A stretch of DNA of 11,679 nt from Bacillaceae bacterium (GCA_030149685.1 JASLGI010000212.1:1-11679), one strand, 5' to 3'. Shown: positions 1-7,076, counted from the first letter of the stretch. Notes: generated from the letters alone by a model not told the origin. Program-made: numbers and translations.

Positions 1-1
1 A

Positions 2-250
2 ACACCGTATTACACGGCAGAAGAATTCGAAGAAATGGGCTATGCAATGGTCATTTACCCAGTGACTTCAATGCGTGTAGCAGCGAAAGCATATGAGCGC
101 ATTTTCACAATGATTAAAGAAAAAGGTACACAAAAAGATGGGCTCGAAGATATGCAAACGCGTAGTGAATTGTACGAAACAATTGCGCTAGCAGAATTCG
201 AAGCGCTTGACGAAGATTTAGCAAAAACAGTGTTAAACGATGACCAATAA
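2..250 (+). CDS. prpB: Methylisocitrate lyase-like protein, C-terminal part (cut by window edge)
   Basis: The reading frame is open from base 2 to a TAA at 248-250 and gives the last 82 residues of a protein whose start lies outside the window. The stretch TPYYTAEEFEEMGYAMVIYP followed by VTSMRVAAKAYE resembles the C-terminal region of the isocitrate lyase/PEP mutase superfamily, specifically 2-methylisocitrate lyase. That enzyme cleaves 2-methylisocitrate to pyruvate and succinate in the methylcitrate cycle for propionate use. The catalytic barrel residues lie upstream and cannot be checked, so another superfamily member, such as an oxaloacetate or phosphonate C-C lyase, remains possible. 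The first methionine visible in frame is at 35, but the in-frame coding upstream of it argues that it is internal. A strong terminator starts four bases after the stop, so this is the last gene of its transcript. Confidence 0.8.
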   Translation, partial: TPYYTAEEFEEMGYAMVIYPVTSMRVAAKAYERIFTMIKEKGTQKDGLEDMQTRSELYETIALAEFEALDEDLAKTVLNDDQ

Positions 251-253
251 AGG

Positions 254-286
254 AAAGACCTCATCTTCTAGATGGGGTCTTTTTTT
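254..286 (+). terminator. Intrinsic terminator after prpB
   Basis: AGACCTCATC at 256-265 pairs with GATGGGGTCT at 271-280 (ten pairs, one of them G-T) across a five-base loop, and six T follow at 281-286. A254 and A255 can add two A-T pairs with the first T residues. It ends the prpB transcript and separates it from the TatD-type gene. Confidence 0.92.
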
Positions 287-294
287 GTTATAGT
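286..294 (+). promoter_or_regulatory. Candidate extended -10 promoter for the TatD-type gene
   Basis: TGTTATAGT at 286-294 reads as TG-N-TATAGT, an extended -10 element five of six matched to TATAAT. The matching -35 position (about 266-271, TTCTAG) is poor and lies inside the terminator. A start near 300-302 would leave a leader of only about 15 bases before the ATG at 316. It is proposed because the upstream terminator leaves the gene needing its own promoter. Confidence 0.35.
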
Positions 295-315
295 AGAGAA
301 AAAAGGGTGACAGTT

Positions 316-1089
316 ATGAAGATGATCGACAGTCACATTCATTTTGATCAATATTCATCGTCTGCACGTCAAGAGATCATTGATTATTTTACAATGGTTG
401 GTGGAGCAGCGATTGCGGTGTCAACAGATCAAGCATCGAGCATGAAAAACTTACGAGAAGCGACATTTCCGATGTACCCTGCGATTGGCTGGCATCCAGA
501 ACAAGTGCTATTAAGTGACGAAGAGCAAGGAGACTTTTTACAGTGGGCAAGTGAACATATCGATCAAGCGATTGCCGTCGGTGAAGTAGGTCTTCCTCAC
601 TATTTACGTCGTGAAGACCCTACGCTTGACGACCGACCGTATCTTGAATTTCTTGAAGGGTGGATACTTTTAGCGAAGCGTGCGAAGAAACCGATTGTTT
701 TGCATGCCGTTTATGATGATGCACCGAAAGTTCTTCAGTTGCTAGAGAGGCATTCTATTACTCATGCACACTTTCATTGGTTCAAAGGTGATGAAAAAAC
801 GACTGACCGAATCGTAGCGAATAATTACAAATTATCGGTTACGCCAGAAGTCGTTTATCGTAAAAAAATTCAACGAATGTTACAACGAGTACCATTATCT
901 TCTTTAATGATAGAAACAGATGGGCCTTGGCCATTTGAAGGTCCGTTTACAGGGAAAATGACACATCCTTCAATGATGGAAAAAAGTATCGACACATTGA
1001 GTGCGCTTTACCGATACGAGCAGGAAGAAGTAGCTCAACTTCTTTTTGATACGACGGTCGACTTTTACTCATTGCTGAAACATTCGTGA
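316..1089 (+). CDS. TatD-family metal-dependent hydrolase
   Basis: The 257-residue protein is a TatD-type amidohydrolase-fold enzyme, a TIM barrel with a two-metal site. Family members act as 3'-5' DNases/RNases or related hydrolases; the substrate here is unknown. Visible metal-ligand candidates are H7 and H9 (DSHIHF), E90 (VGEVGL), H130 (IVLHAV), H154 (HFHWF) and D202 (ETDGPWPF). Length is typical of TatD proteins (about 255-260). I chose ATG 316 because AAAGGGTGA at 303-310 sits at proper Shine-Dalgarno distance; the alternative GTG at 307 would lie inside that site. The stretch ETDGPWPFEGPF and then MTHPSM differs from the usual ETDaPyL of housekeeping TatD, suggesting a separate subfamily. 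Thirty-five bases separate it from the methyltransferase gene downstream. Confidence 0.85.
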   Translation: MKMIDSHIHFDQYSSSARQEIIDYFTMVGGAAIAVSTDQASSMKNLREATFPMYPAIGWHPEQVLLSDEEQGDFLQWASEHIDQAIAVGEVGLPHYLRREDPTLDDRPYLEFLEGWILLAKRAKKPIVLHAVYDDAPKVLQLLERHSITHAHFHWFKGDEKTTDRIVANNYKLSVTPEVVYRKKIQRMLQRVPLSSLMIETDGPWPFEGPFTGKMTHPSMMEKSIDTLSALYRYEQEEVAQLLFDTTVDFYSLLKHS

Positions 1090-1095
1090 TATAAT
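1087..1095 (+). promoter_or_regulatory. Candidate extended -10 promoter for the rRNA methylase gene
   Basis: TGATATAAT at 1087-1095 is a perfect TG-N-TATAAT. The TG comes from the TGA stop codon of the upstream hydrolase gene. No good -35 lies 16-18 bases upstream (1067-1072 is ACTCAT), so it would depend on the extended -10. A transcript starting near 1102 would carry the AAAGGATGG ribosome binding site at 1112-1120. Read-through from the upstream gene is also possible because no terminator separates them. Confidence 0.42.
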
Positions 1096-1124
1096 GACGA
1101 AAATGAACGTTAAAGGATGGTTAG

Positions 1125-1877
1125 ATGAAACGAATTGAGTCAATCAATAACCCGCAAGTGAAATTATGGAAAAAACTTGTACAACAGAAAAAGGCCCGCG
1201 ATAAAGAAGGATTATATCTCGTTGAAGGAATTCATCTCGTAGAAGAAGCGATTGAAGCGAAAAAAGCAAAAGTGATCATTGTTACTGAAGGCGTCGAATA
1301 CCCACATGAATGGGCGGAAGAAAATGAAGTAATTGAAGTAACATTAGCAATCGGTCAGCAATTAGCGGATACTGATACGTCTCAACTTGTCTTTGCTTTA
1401 TGTGAAAAAGAGACGCGTCCATTTTATGATGCGACCGGAAAACAGTATTTATTGCTTGATGCGGTACAAGACCCAGGCAATGTCGGAACACTTATTCGAA
1501 CAGCAGATGCTGCAGGAATGGATGGAGTCATTATTGGAAAAGGTAGTGCAGACCCATTTAGCCCGAAAGTGCTTCGTGCAGCACAAGGAAGTACATTTCA
1601 TTTGCCAATCCATCAATTAGAACTTGATGAAGCCTTTCAAACACTCGACTGTCTGCAAGTGCCGACTTATGCGACAGGTTGGACAGAAAAAGCAATGTCT
1701 TATAAAGATGTTGCACCTGAAGAGGCATTTGCTTTGATTGTAGGAAATGAAGGACAAGGCGTATCTCCTTATTATATGGAACGAGCAGACTATGTCGTTT
1801 ATATTCCGATGAAAGGAAAAGCTGAGTCGCTTAATGTCGGTATCGCAGCGGGTGTCATCATGTTTCATTATAATTAA
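1125..1877 (+). CDS. ysgA: SpoU/TrmH-family RNA 2'-O-methyltransferase (YsgA-like)
   Basis: This 250-residue protein is a SPOUT-class methyltransferase that would transfer a methyl group from S-adenosylmethionine to a ribose 2'-OH, probably in rRNA. An N-terminal substrate-binding region (about 1-95, with the typical EGLYLVEGIHLVEEAI) precedes the knotted catalytic domain. Its three motifs are present: motif 1 at 112-131 (LDAVQDPGNVGTLIRTADAA, with N119 and R125), motif 2 at 205-213 (IVGNEGQGV, E209) and motif 3 at 227-244 (IPMKGKAESLNVGIAAGV, with S235 and N237). Start ATG 1125 follows AAAGGATGG. The position just upstream of pheS matches ysgA of B. subtilis. The exact modified nucleotide cannot be told from sequence. 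The stop is only eight bases before the pheS promoter, and no terminator intervenes. Confidence 0.9.
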   Translation: MKRIESINNPQVKLWKKLVQQKKARDKEGLYLVEGIHLVEEAIEAKKAKVIIVTEGVEYPHEWAEENEVIEVTLAIGQQLADTDTSQLVFALCEKETRPFYDATGKQYLLLDAVQDPGNVGTLIRTADAAGMDGVIIGKGSADPFSPKVLRAAQGSTFHLPIHQLELDEAFQTLDCLQVPTYATGWTEKAMSYKDVAPEEAFALIVGNEGQGVSPYYMERADYVVYIPMKGKAESLNVGIAAGVIMFHYN

Positions 1878-1885
1878 TAAGAAAG

Positions 1886-1914
1886 TTGCCGAACTATTCA
1901 AAATCATGTATACT
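1886..1914 (+). promoter_or_regulatory. Sigma-A-type promoter of pheST
   Basis: TTGCCG at 1886-1891 and TATACT at 1909-1914 are separated by 17 bases, close to the vegetative consensus TTGACA-17-TATAAT. Transcription would begin near 1921 and run straight into the T-box leader. It is the best promoter in the window. Confidence 0.8.
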
Positions 1915-1931
1915 GTCAGGTGAATAGAAAA

Positions 1932-2181
1932 AGCGATGAAGAGGGAAAGTACATAATTGTTTCTTTTTTTGAGGGAAAAAACACCATAGACTGCGAGTGT
2001 TTTAAAAAGAGCATTGTCGAAATTTCACCCTCCGAGCTGCCACCAGGACCGATTCGTCGTAAAGGTGTGCCGGCAACGGACCGTTAACCGAATGAAGCTG
2101 ATTACATATGATGTAATAAGTAGGGTGGTACCGCGAATAACCTCGTCCCTTCTCAAGTTGAGAAGAGGCGAGGATTTTTTT
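1932..2181 (+). promoter_or_regulatory. T-box riboswitch, phenylalanine-specific, leader of pheST
   Basis: This leader senses uncharged tRNA(Phe) and lets transcription proceed when charging is low. The base of stem I forms from AGC (1932-1934) with GCT (2036-2038) and GAGGG (1941-1945) with CCCTC (2028-2032); GA-rich strands between them suit the usual kink-turn. The specifier loop has AGTA (1948-1951) on the 5' side and GAAATTTCA (2019-2027) on the 3' side, giving specifier TTC (2024-2026), a Phe codon. The distal arm pairs AAAACAC (1978-1984) with GTGTTTT (1997-2003). The conserved block CCGTTAACCGAATGAAG (2081-2097) precedes stem III (ATTACAT/ATGTAAT, 2101-2117). The T-box AGGGTGGTACCGCG is at 2122-2135; TGGT (2126-2129) would pair with an ACCA end, fitting discriminator A. 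Antiterminator pairing is AGGG with CCCT (2147-2150) and GCG with CGT. Confidence 0.96.
2141..2181 (+). terminator. Regulated terminator of the pheST T-box leader
   Basis: CCTCGTCCCTTCTC (2141-2154) pairs with GAGAAGAGGCGAGG (2160-2173) around a five-base loop, with one C-A mismatch and one G-T pair. Seven T follow at 2175-2181. Its 5' arm contains CGTCCCT, which is also the 3' side of the antiterminator, so the two structures exclude each other. This terminator should form when tRNA(Phe) is charged. Confidence 0.93.
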
Positions 2182-2206
2182 ATGCAAAGAAAGGTAGGGA
2201 AAACTC

Positions 2207-3244
2207 ATGGAAAAGAAATTACATGAATTAAAAGAACAAGCGCTTGAAGAAATTAAAAATTCTCGAGTGACGAAAGAATTAAATGATGTTCGTGTGAAGT
2301 ACTTAGGTAAAAAAGGACCGATTACAGAGTTACTAAAAGGGATGGGAAAACTTCCGAAAGAAGAGCGTCCGAAAATGGGACAACTCGTAAACGTTATCCG
2401 TCAAACGGTGACAGAGCATTTAGAAAGTCGAAAAGAAATGTTAGAAGAAGAGGCTTTAAATGCGCAATTAGAGGAAGAAACGATTGATGTGACACTTCCA
2501 GGTCGTCCAGTACAAGTAGGAGGTCATCACCCGTTAACGCGTATCGCAGAAGAGATTGAAGATATTTTCCTCAGCATGGGGTACGAAATTGTCGAAGGAC
2601 CAGAAGTAGAAAAAGATTATTACAACTTTGAAGCATTAAACTTACCACAAGATCACCCAGCACGTGATATGCAAGCGTCGTTTTACATTAGTGAAGACGT
2701 ATTATTACGCACGCATACATCACCAGTGCAAGCACGTACATTAGAAAAGACGAATGGTGAGCCGGTAAAGATTATTTGTCCAGGTAAAGTGTTCCGACGT
2801 GATTCAGACGATGCGACACACTCTCACCAATTCTCACAAATTGAAGGACTCGTTGTCGGTGAAAATATTCGAATGAGTGATTTAAAAGGAACACTTGACG
2901 TCTTTGCGAAAAAGATGTTTGGAGAAGACCGTGAAATTCGCTTACGCCCAAGCTTCTTCCCGTTCACTGAACCTTCTGTTGAAATGGATATTTCATGTTT
3001 CAAATGTGAAGGAGCAGGATGTAACGTATGTAAGAAAACAGGTTGGATCGAAATTCTCGGGGGAGGAATCGTGCATCCAAATGTGTTAGAAATGGCAGGA
3101 TACGATTCAACGAAAATGACAGGATTTGCTTTCGGTATGGGACAAGAACGTATTGCGATGCTTCGCTACGGTATTGAAGATATTCGAGATTTCTTTACGA
3201 ACGATATTCGTTTCGTCTCACAATTTAATCGAACAGAACAATAA
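2207..3244 (+). CDS. pheS: Phenylalanyl-tRNA synthetase alpha subunit
   Basis: This is the catalytic subunit of the cytoplasmic alpha2-beta2 enzyme that charges tRNA(Phe) with phenylalanine. Its 345 residues match the length of Bacillus PheS (about 344). An N-terminal helical tRNA-binding region (about 1-90) is followed by a class II core. Motif 2 is [20 protein letters not shown] at 191-210 and motif 3 is [13 protein letters not shown] at 307-319, with A308 in the position that shapes the phenylalanine pocket. Four cysteines (264, 267, 272, 275) form a CxxC-x4-CxxC cluster, which I recall from other Firmicute PheS proteins. ATG 2207 follows an AAAGG/TAGGG Shine-Dalgarno region (2190-2199), just past the T-box terminator. 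Expression is set by the T-box leader. pheT begins 11 bases after the stop, in the same transcript. Confidence 0.98.
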   Translation: MEKKLHELKEQALEEIKNSRVTKELNDVRVKYLGKKGPITELLKGMGKLPKEERPKMGQLVNVIRQTVTEHLESRKEMLEEEALNAQLEEETIDVTLPGRPVQVGGHHPLTRIAEEIEDIFLSMGYEIVEGPEVEKDYYNFEALNLPQDHPARDMQASFYISEDVLLRTHTSPVQARTLEKTNGEPVKIICPGKVFRRDSDDATHSHQFSQIEGLVVGENIRMSDLKGTLDVFAKKMFGEDREIRLRPSFFPFTEPSVEMDISCFKCEGAGCNVCKKTGWIEILGGGIVHPNVLEMAGYDSTKMTGFAFGMGQERIAMLRYGIEDIRDFFTNDIRFVSQFNRTEQ

Positions 3245-3255
3245 GGAGGAAGAAC

Positions 3256-5670
3256 ATGTTAGTATCAACGAATTGGTTAAATGAATATGTAAAAATTGAT
3301 GATCAAAATGTCGAGGAACTTGCAGAAAAAATTACACGTTCAGGAATTGAAGTCGATGCGATTATCGATCGTTCACATCAAATGGATCATGTCGTCGTCG
3401 GTTATGTGACGAGTTGTGAAAAGCACCCGAATGCGGACCGTTTAAATATTTGTACAGTCGATGTCGGTGCAGAAGAAGAGTCACAAATTATTTGTGGTGC
3501 AGCGAACGTTGCGAAAGGACAAAAGGTAGTTACTGCTTTACCAGGAGCCGTTCTTCCAGGAAACTTCAAAATTAAAAAAGCGAAAATGCGTGGAGAAGCA
3601 TCACACGGAATGATTTGTTCTTTACAAGAACTTGCGATTGAAGGGAAAGTCGTTCCGAAAGAGTATGCTGAAGGGATTTACGTATTACCAGAAGATGCGG
3701 AAGTTGGAGAAAATGCTTTACCATACATCGGATTAAATGATGTCGTGTATGAGTTCGATTTAACACCGAACCGTGGAGATGCTTTAAGCATGTTAGGGGT
3801 TGCTTACGAAGTAGCAGCGATTTTAGACCGTGACCTAACATTACCGAACCCGAGTTACGAAACAGTGGAAGAAAAAGCAGCAGATTACATCAATGTGACG
3901 GTAGAAGCGAAAGAAGAAAACCCATTATACGCAGCGAAAGTATTACGTAATATTCAAGTAGGGCCATCACCGCAGTGGATGCAAAATGCGTTAATGTCAG
4001 CAGGTATCCGTCCGCACAATAACGTCGTAGACATTACGAACTTCGTTTTATTAGAGTACGGTCAGCCGCTTCATGCGTTCGATTATGACAAAATTGGTTC
4101 AAAAGAGATCGTCGTTCGTCTTGCAAAAGATGGCGAAACGATTGAAACGCTCGACAATGAAGATCGAACATTAACGAATGAAGATATCGTCATTACGAAT
4201 GGTCAAGAGCCGATCGCTATTGCAGGAGTTATGGGAGGGGCAGACTCTGAAGTAACAGATCAAACGACAACAGTCGTACTAGAATCTGCTTACTTCAAAC
4301 CAGTCAATGTTCGTCGTACGTCGAGTCGTTTAGCTCTTCGTAGCGATTCAAGCGCCCGCTTTGAAAAAGGCGTCGATCCAAATCGTGTATTAAAAGCAGC
4401 AGATCGCGCTGTAGAATTACTTGTAAAATATGCGAATGCAGAAGTATTAGATGGTACAGTACTTCATGACGAACTCGACAAAGAGCCAAAAGAAATTGTC
4501 GTTTCACCAGATGCGATTAATCGTCGTCTTGGAATGAAAATCCCACAAGTCGAAATGGAAGATATTTTACGTCGTTTACGCATTCCATTTGAAGCGAAAA
4601 ATAGCATGCTTTATATTGAAGCACCGACACGTCGCCAAGATTTAAAAATTGAAGAAGATATTATTGAAGAAATTGCACGTATGTATGGATACGACAATAT
4701 TCCGATGACACTTCCAGTAACAGAGACGACACCAGGACTTTTAACACCTTATCAAGAGAAACGTCGAATTGCCCGTCGTTATTTAGAAGGCGTAGGTCTT
4801 TACCAAGCGGTTACGTATTCACTCGTTTCAGAAAAAAATGCGAAACGTTTTGCACTGGAAACAGATACATGGACGCAACTGATGATGCCGATGAGTGAAG
4901 AGCATAGTACACTTCGTCAGAGCCTCATTCCGAGCTTACTTCAAGTGCTTGCATACAATGTTGCGCGTCGAAATACAGATGTAGCATTTTATGAAACATC
5001 GTCAGTATATATCGGTGAAGAAGAAGACGGACTTCCACGTGAAGTTGAACGTTTATCAGGAGCCCTTACAGGAATGTGGGTAAATAATGAATGGCAAAAA
5101 GAGACGAAAGAAGTCGATTTCTTCGTTGTGAAAGGAATTATCGAAGGATTATTTAACCGTCTCGGGCTATTAGAGCGTGTGACATTTGATCGTCTCGTAA
5201 TAGACGATATGCATCCAGGACGTACAGCATCTGTTTTATTAGATGGTCGTGTCGTCGGAATGCTTGGAGAAGTTCATCCACTCGTAGAAAAAGAGTTCGA
5301 TATTCCAAAAACATATGTGTTCGAATTAGATTTAGAGACGATTTTACACACAAATGCTGAAGTATTAGAATATGAGCAATTGTCGAAGTATCCGAAAATC
5401 ACTCGTGATATCGCACTCGTTGTTACACGTGATATGGCAGCAACAACGATCAAAGAAGTCATTGAGAAAGCTGGAAAGCCACTTCTTCGTAACGTTCATG
5501 TGTTCGATGTATATGAAGGAGAGCATGTCGCAGAAGATGAGAAATCACTTGCGTTCTCACTCACATATTTCGATCCGGCACGTACGTTGACAGATGAAGA
5601 AGTTGTAAAAGTTCATGACCGTGTATTAAAAGCACTTGTAGAAGAAACAGGGGCAACATTACGCGAATAA
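3256..5670 (+). CDS. pheT: Phenylalanyl-tRNA synthetase beta subunit
   Basis: PheT is the structural, tRNA-binding and editing subunit that pairs with PheS. It removes mischarged tyrosine. The 804 residues equal the usual Bacillus length. Domains in order: N-terminal start typical of PheT (LVSTNWLNEYVKI); an EMAP/OB-fold tRNA-binding domain at about 40-150 (HPNADRLNICTVDVG); the B3/B4 editing domain at about 210-390 (GIRPHNNVVDITNFVLLEYG near 250-269); a B5 domain at about 405-480; a catalytic-like core; and a C-terminal FDX-ACB anticodon-binding domain from about 712 (YPKITRDIALVV). The AGGAGG ribosome binding site at 3244-3249 touches the pheS stop codon and lies six bases before ATG 3256, suggesting coupled translation. 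The operon ends at the hairpin 5679-5718. Confidence 0.98.
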   Translation: MLVSTNWLNEYVKIDDQNVEELAEKITRSGIEVDAIIDRSHQMDHVVVGYVTSCEKHPNADRLNICTVDVGAEEESQIICGAANVAKGQKVVTALPGAVLPGNFKIKKAKMRGEASHGMICSLQELAIEGKVVPKEYAEGIYVLPEDAEVGENALPYIGLNDVVYEFDLTPNRGDALSMLGVAYEVAAILDRDLTLPNPSYETVEEKAADYINVTVEAKEENPLYAAKVLRNIQVGPSPQWMQNALMSAGIRPHNNVVDITNFVLLEYGQPLHAFDYDKIGSKEIVVRLAKDGETIETLDNEDRTLTNEDIVITNGQEPIAIAGVMGGADSEVTDQTTTVVLESAYFKPVNVRRTSSRLALRSDSSARFEKGVDPNRVLKAADRAVELLVKYANAEVLDGTVLHDELDKEPKEIVVSPDAINRRLGMKIPQVEMEDILRRLRIPFEAKNSMLYIEAPTRRQDLKIEEDIIEEIARMYGYDNIPMTLPVTETTPGLLTPYQEKRRIARRYLEGVGLYQAVTYSLVSEKNAKRFALETDTWTQLMMPMSEEHSTLRQSLIPSLLQVLAYNVARRNTDVAFYETSSVYIGEEEDGLPREVERLSGALTGMWVNNEWQKETKEVDFFVVKGIIEGLFNRLGLLERVTFDRLVIDDMHPGRTASVLLDGRVVGMLGEVHPLVEKEFDIPKTYVFELDLETILHTNAEVLEYEQLSKYPKITRDIALVVTRDMAATTIKEVIEKAGKPLLRNVHVFDVYEGEHVAEDEKSLAFSLTYFDPARTLTDEEVVKVHDRVLKALVEETGATLRE

Positions 5671-5678
5671 GAAAAAAG

Positions 5679-5718
5679 AAAAAACGTTAGAGTAGGATGG
5701 CCTATTCTAACGTTTTTT
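5679..5718. terminator. Bidirectional terminator between pheT and rnhC
   Basis: The 18-base arms at 5679-5696 and 5701-5718 pair fully except for one G-T pair, around the loop ATGG. Each arm ends in six A or six T, so the hairpin has a U-tract on either strand. It can stop pheST transcripts from the left and rnhC transcripts from the right, whose stop codon lies six bases away. Confidence 0.93.
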
Positions 5719-5723
5719 ATTAG

Positions 5724-6641
5724 TTATTTAATGAGAAGACGAGCTTTTTCTGTATTTTTAAAATGCCATTTCGTGACAGACTTTAACGTTTCTTTTCCTT
5801 GAGAGCGCAAAATCATTGCAGCGACTTCATCGACTTTCCTACTAGCTCCTTTCGGTAAAGTGTAACCGACTCGTCGACTGAGTTCATCCATCGCTTCTAG
5901 AAAAGCGACACGTGCTAAAATGGACGCAGCGGCAACAGATAGATGAATGCCTTCTGCTTGTGTGGCAAAATAAACGTCTTCTTTTACGACATGACTTTCT
6001 TCTTTAACGTATCGAAAATAAGTGGACGGTTGAATAAATTGATCAATCAATGTAATTGGATGTGCATTCAGTTGTTGGCGCACTTGATGTAATACGTCAT
6101 GGTGAAGAATTGCTTTTATCTTTGCTTGCGAATAGCCTTCATCAATCCACATGTTGTAATGATCAATTGGTAAAACAGTAATCGCGTGCTTACAAAGTGA
6201 GCGGATTTGAGGAGCCATCGCTCTCATTTTATCATCAGTTAATGCTTTTGAATCGCGCACACCGATAATTTCGAGAATTTCCATTTGCTCTGGTGTTACG
6301 TAACAAGCAGCGACAGTAATTGGACCAAAATAGTCACCAGTTCCTGTTTCGTCAGATCCTAATACAGGAAGAGATGAGATGTTTGGTGGTAGAGAAGGAT
6401 TTTCTACTTTTTTCTTTTTTAATTGTGTCGCAGAAGAGCCTTTAAAATAATGCTCACCGAAAGATGTTGCGTAGTTTCCTTGAAATAATACTTTTTTAGA
6501 ACGATACATTGTAATTGAAACGCCGTCTTTTTTTGCAGCAAAAACGACACCTGGTGCATTTCGTTCAATTTTATATGGAGATAGGTCGCGTTTGATCTGT
6601 TCAAATAGTTCCTCTGATGCAACTTCAACAAAGTATGACAT
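5724..6641 (-). CDS. rnhC: Ribonuclease HIII
   Basis: RNase HIII cuts the RNA strand of RNA:DNA hybrids such as R-loops and leftover primers. The protein has 305 residues, near the family norm (about 310). An N-terminal TBP-like substrate-binding domain (about 1-80) precedes the RNase H fold. The catalytic DEDE set is visible: D97 and E98 in GSDETGTGDYFGP, D200 in LIDQF, and E230 in AEGIHLSVAAASILAR. DSKALTDDKM (130-139) is another family signature. The E at the fourth position and the extra N-terminal domain distinguish it from RNase HII. On the minus strand, ATG at 6641 follows AAAGGAAG by six bases. It converges with pheT and diverges from zapA. Confidence 0.96.
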   Translation of the reverse strand: MSYFVEVASEELFEQIKRDLSPYKIERNAPGVVFAAKKDGVSITMYRSKKVLFQGNYATSFGEHYFKGSSATQLKKKKVENPSLPPNISSLPVLGSDETGTGDYFGPITVAACYVTPEQMEILEIIGVRDSKALTDDKMRAMAPQIRSLCKHAITVLPIDHYNMWIDEGYSQAKIKAILHHDVLHQVRQQLNAHPITLIDQFIQPSTYFRYVKEESHVVKEDVYFATQAEGIHLSVAAASILARVAFLEAMDELSRRVGYTLPKGASRKVDEVAAMILRSQGKETLKSVTKWHFKNTEKARLLIK

Positions 6642-6678
6642 AAATAACTTCCTTTCGTTTCTCTAACTTCCTAACTTA

Positions 6679-6687
6679 TGATAAAAT
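6679..6687 (+). promoter_or_regulatory. Candidate extended -10 promoter of zapA
   Basis: TGATAAAAT at 6679-6687 reads TG-N-TAAAAT, five of six matched to the -10 consensus. The -35 position (6659-6664, TTCTCT) is weak. A start near 6694 would give a leader of about 65 bases before zapA. Its footprint would overlap the rnhC -10 element at 6690-6695 on the other strand. Other promoters in 6695-6745 are not excluded, though I saw no better one. Confidence 0.35.
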
Positions 6688-6689
6688 TA

Positions 6690-6720
6690 AGTATATCACG
6701 GTTATCGAACGATTCGACAA
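6690..6720 (-). promoter_or_regulatory. Candidate promoter of rnhC
   Basis: Read on the minus strand, TTGTCG (6720-6715) and TATACT (6695-6690) are 19 bases apart, longer than ideal. TGA directly before TATACT makes it an extended -10, which can offset a poor spacer. Transcription would start near 6683, about 40 bases before the rnhC start codon. Confidence 0.45.
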
Positions 6721-6759
6721 ATGATCGGTAAGCGAAAATGAACGAGGGAGGTCGAGCCA

Positions 6760-7011
6760 TTGTCCGCTGAAGAAAAAATCCGAGTGACGGTTGAAATTTA
6801 TGGACAGACATATACAGTGTTAGGTACCGAGTCGCCAGAACATATAAAACGAGTCGCTAAAAATGTTGATGATGCAATGCATCTTATTCGTGAAAACAAC
6901 CCTTCACTCGATCTAACTCGCATTGCGGTGCTTACGGCACTAAATACAGAAAATGAACGGATGAAATTAGCGAAACGATTACAATCAAAAGAAGATGACA
7001 CCGAAGGTTAA
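6760..7011 (+). CDS. zapA: Cell division protein ZapA
   Basis: ZapA binds FtsZ and promotes bundling of its filaments in the Z ring at mid-cell. The protein has 83 residues, close to B. subtilis ZapA (85). It shows the family pattern: an N-terminal strand region VTVEIYGQTYTVLGTESPEH (residues 9-28), then helices with VAKNVDDAM and NPSLDLTRIAVLTALNTENE, leading to a short charged coiled-coil tail. The start is TTG at 6760, chosen because GGGAGGT (6746-6752) lies seven bases upstream and the frame gives the expected N-terminus. Its position next to rnhC and before polX/mutS2 matches Bacillus, except that cvpA does not follow. A terminator at 7077-7104 probably makes zapA a single-gene transcript. 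Confidence 0.92.
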   Translation: MSAEEKIRVTVEIYGQTYTVLGTESPEHIKRVAKNVDDAMHLIRENNPSLDLTRIAVLTALNTENERMKLAKRLQSKEDDTEG

Positions 7012-7076
7012 GTAAACGAATAGTGAGCGTTCATTTGATTCGTTATTGAATCGACTGTCATCGTTTAAAGAATACG

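Noticed and set aside
307..315. GTG at 307 as the start of the TatD-type gene
   Set aside because: The GTG is part of the AAAGGGTGA Shine-Dalgarno sequence serving ATG 316. Starting there would leave no binding site.
2014..2226. A 70-codon plus-strand open frame before pheS
   Set aside because: It lies over the T-box leader and its terminator, has no ribosome binding site, resembles no known protein, and overlaps the pheS start. RNA structure explains the sequence better.
3572..3841. Minus-strand open frame of 89 codons inside pheT
   Set aside because: It is antisense to the tRNA-binding and following region of PheT, has no family resemblance, and follows from codon bias of the real gene.
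7038..7052. Small inverted repeat GATTC/GAATC after zapA
   Set aside because: Five pairs with a loop of five bases and no T-run is within chance expectation in this composition. The real terminator follows at 7077.
7046..7074. TTGAAT followed by AAGAAT as a polX promoter
   Set aside because: The spacer is 16 bases and the -10 match is poor. The predicted start would fall inside the terminator hairpin.
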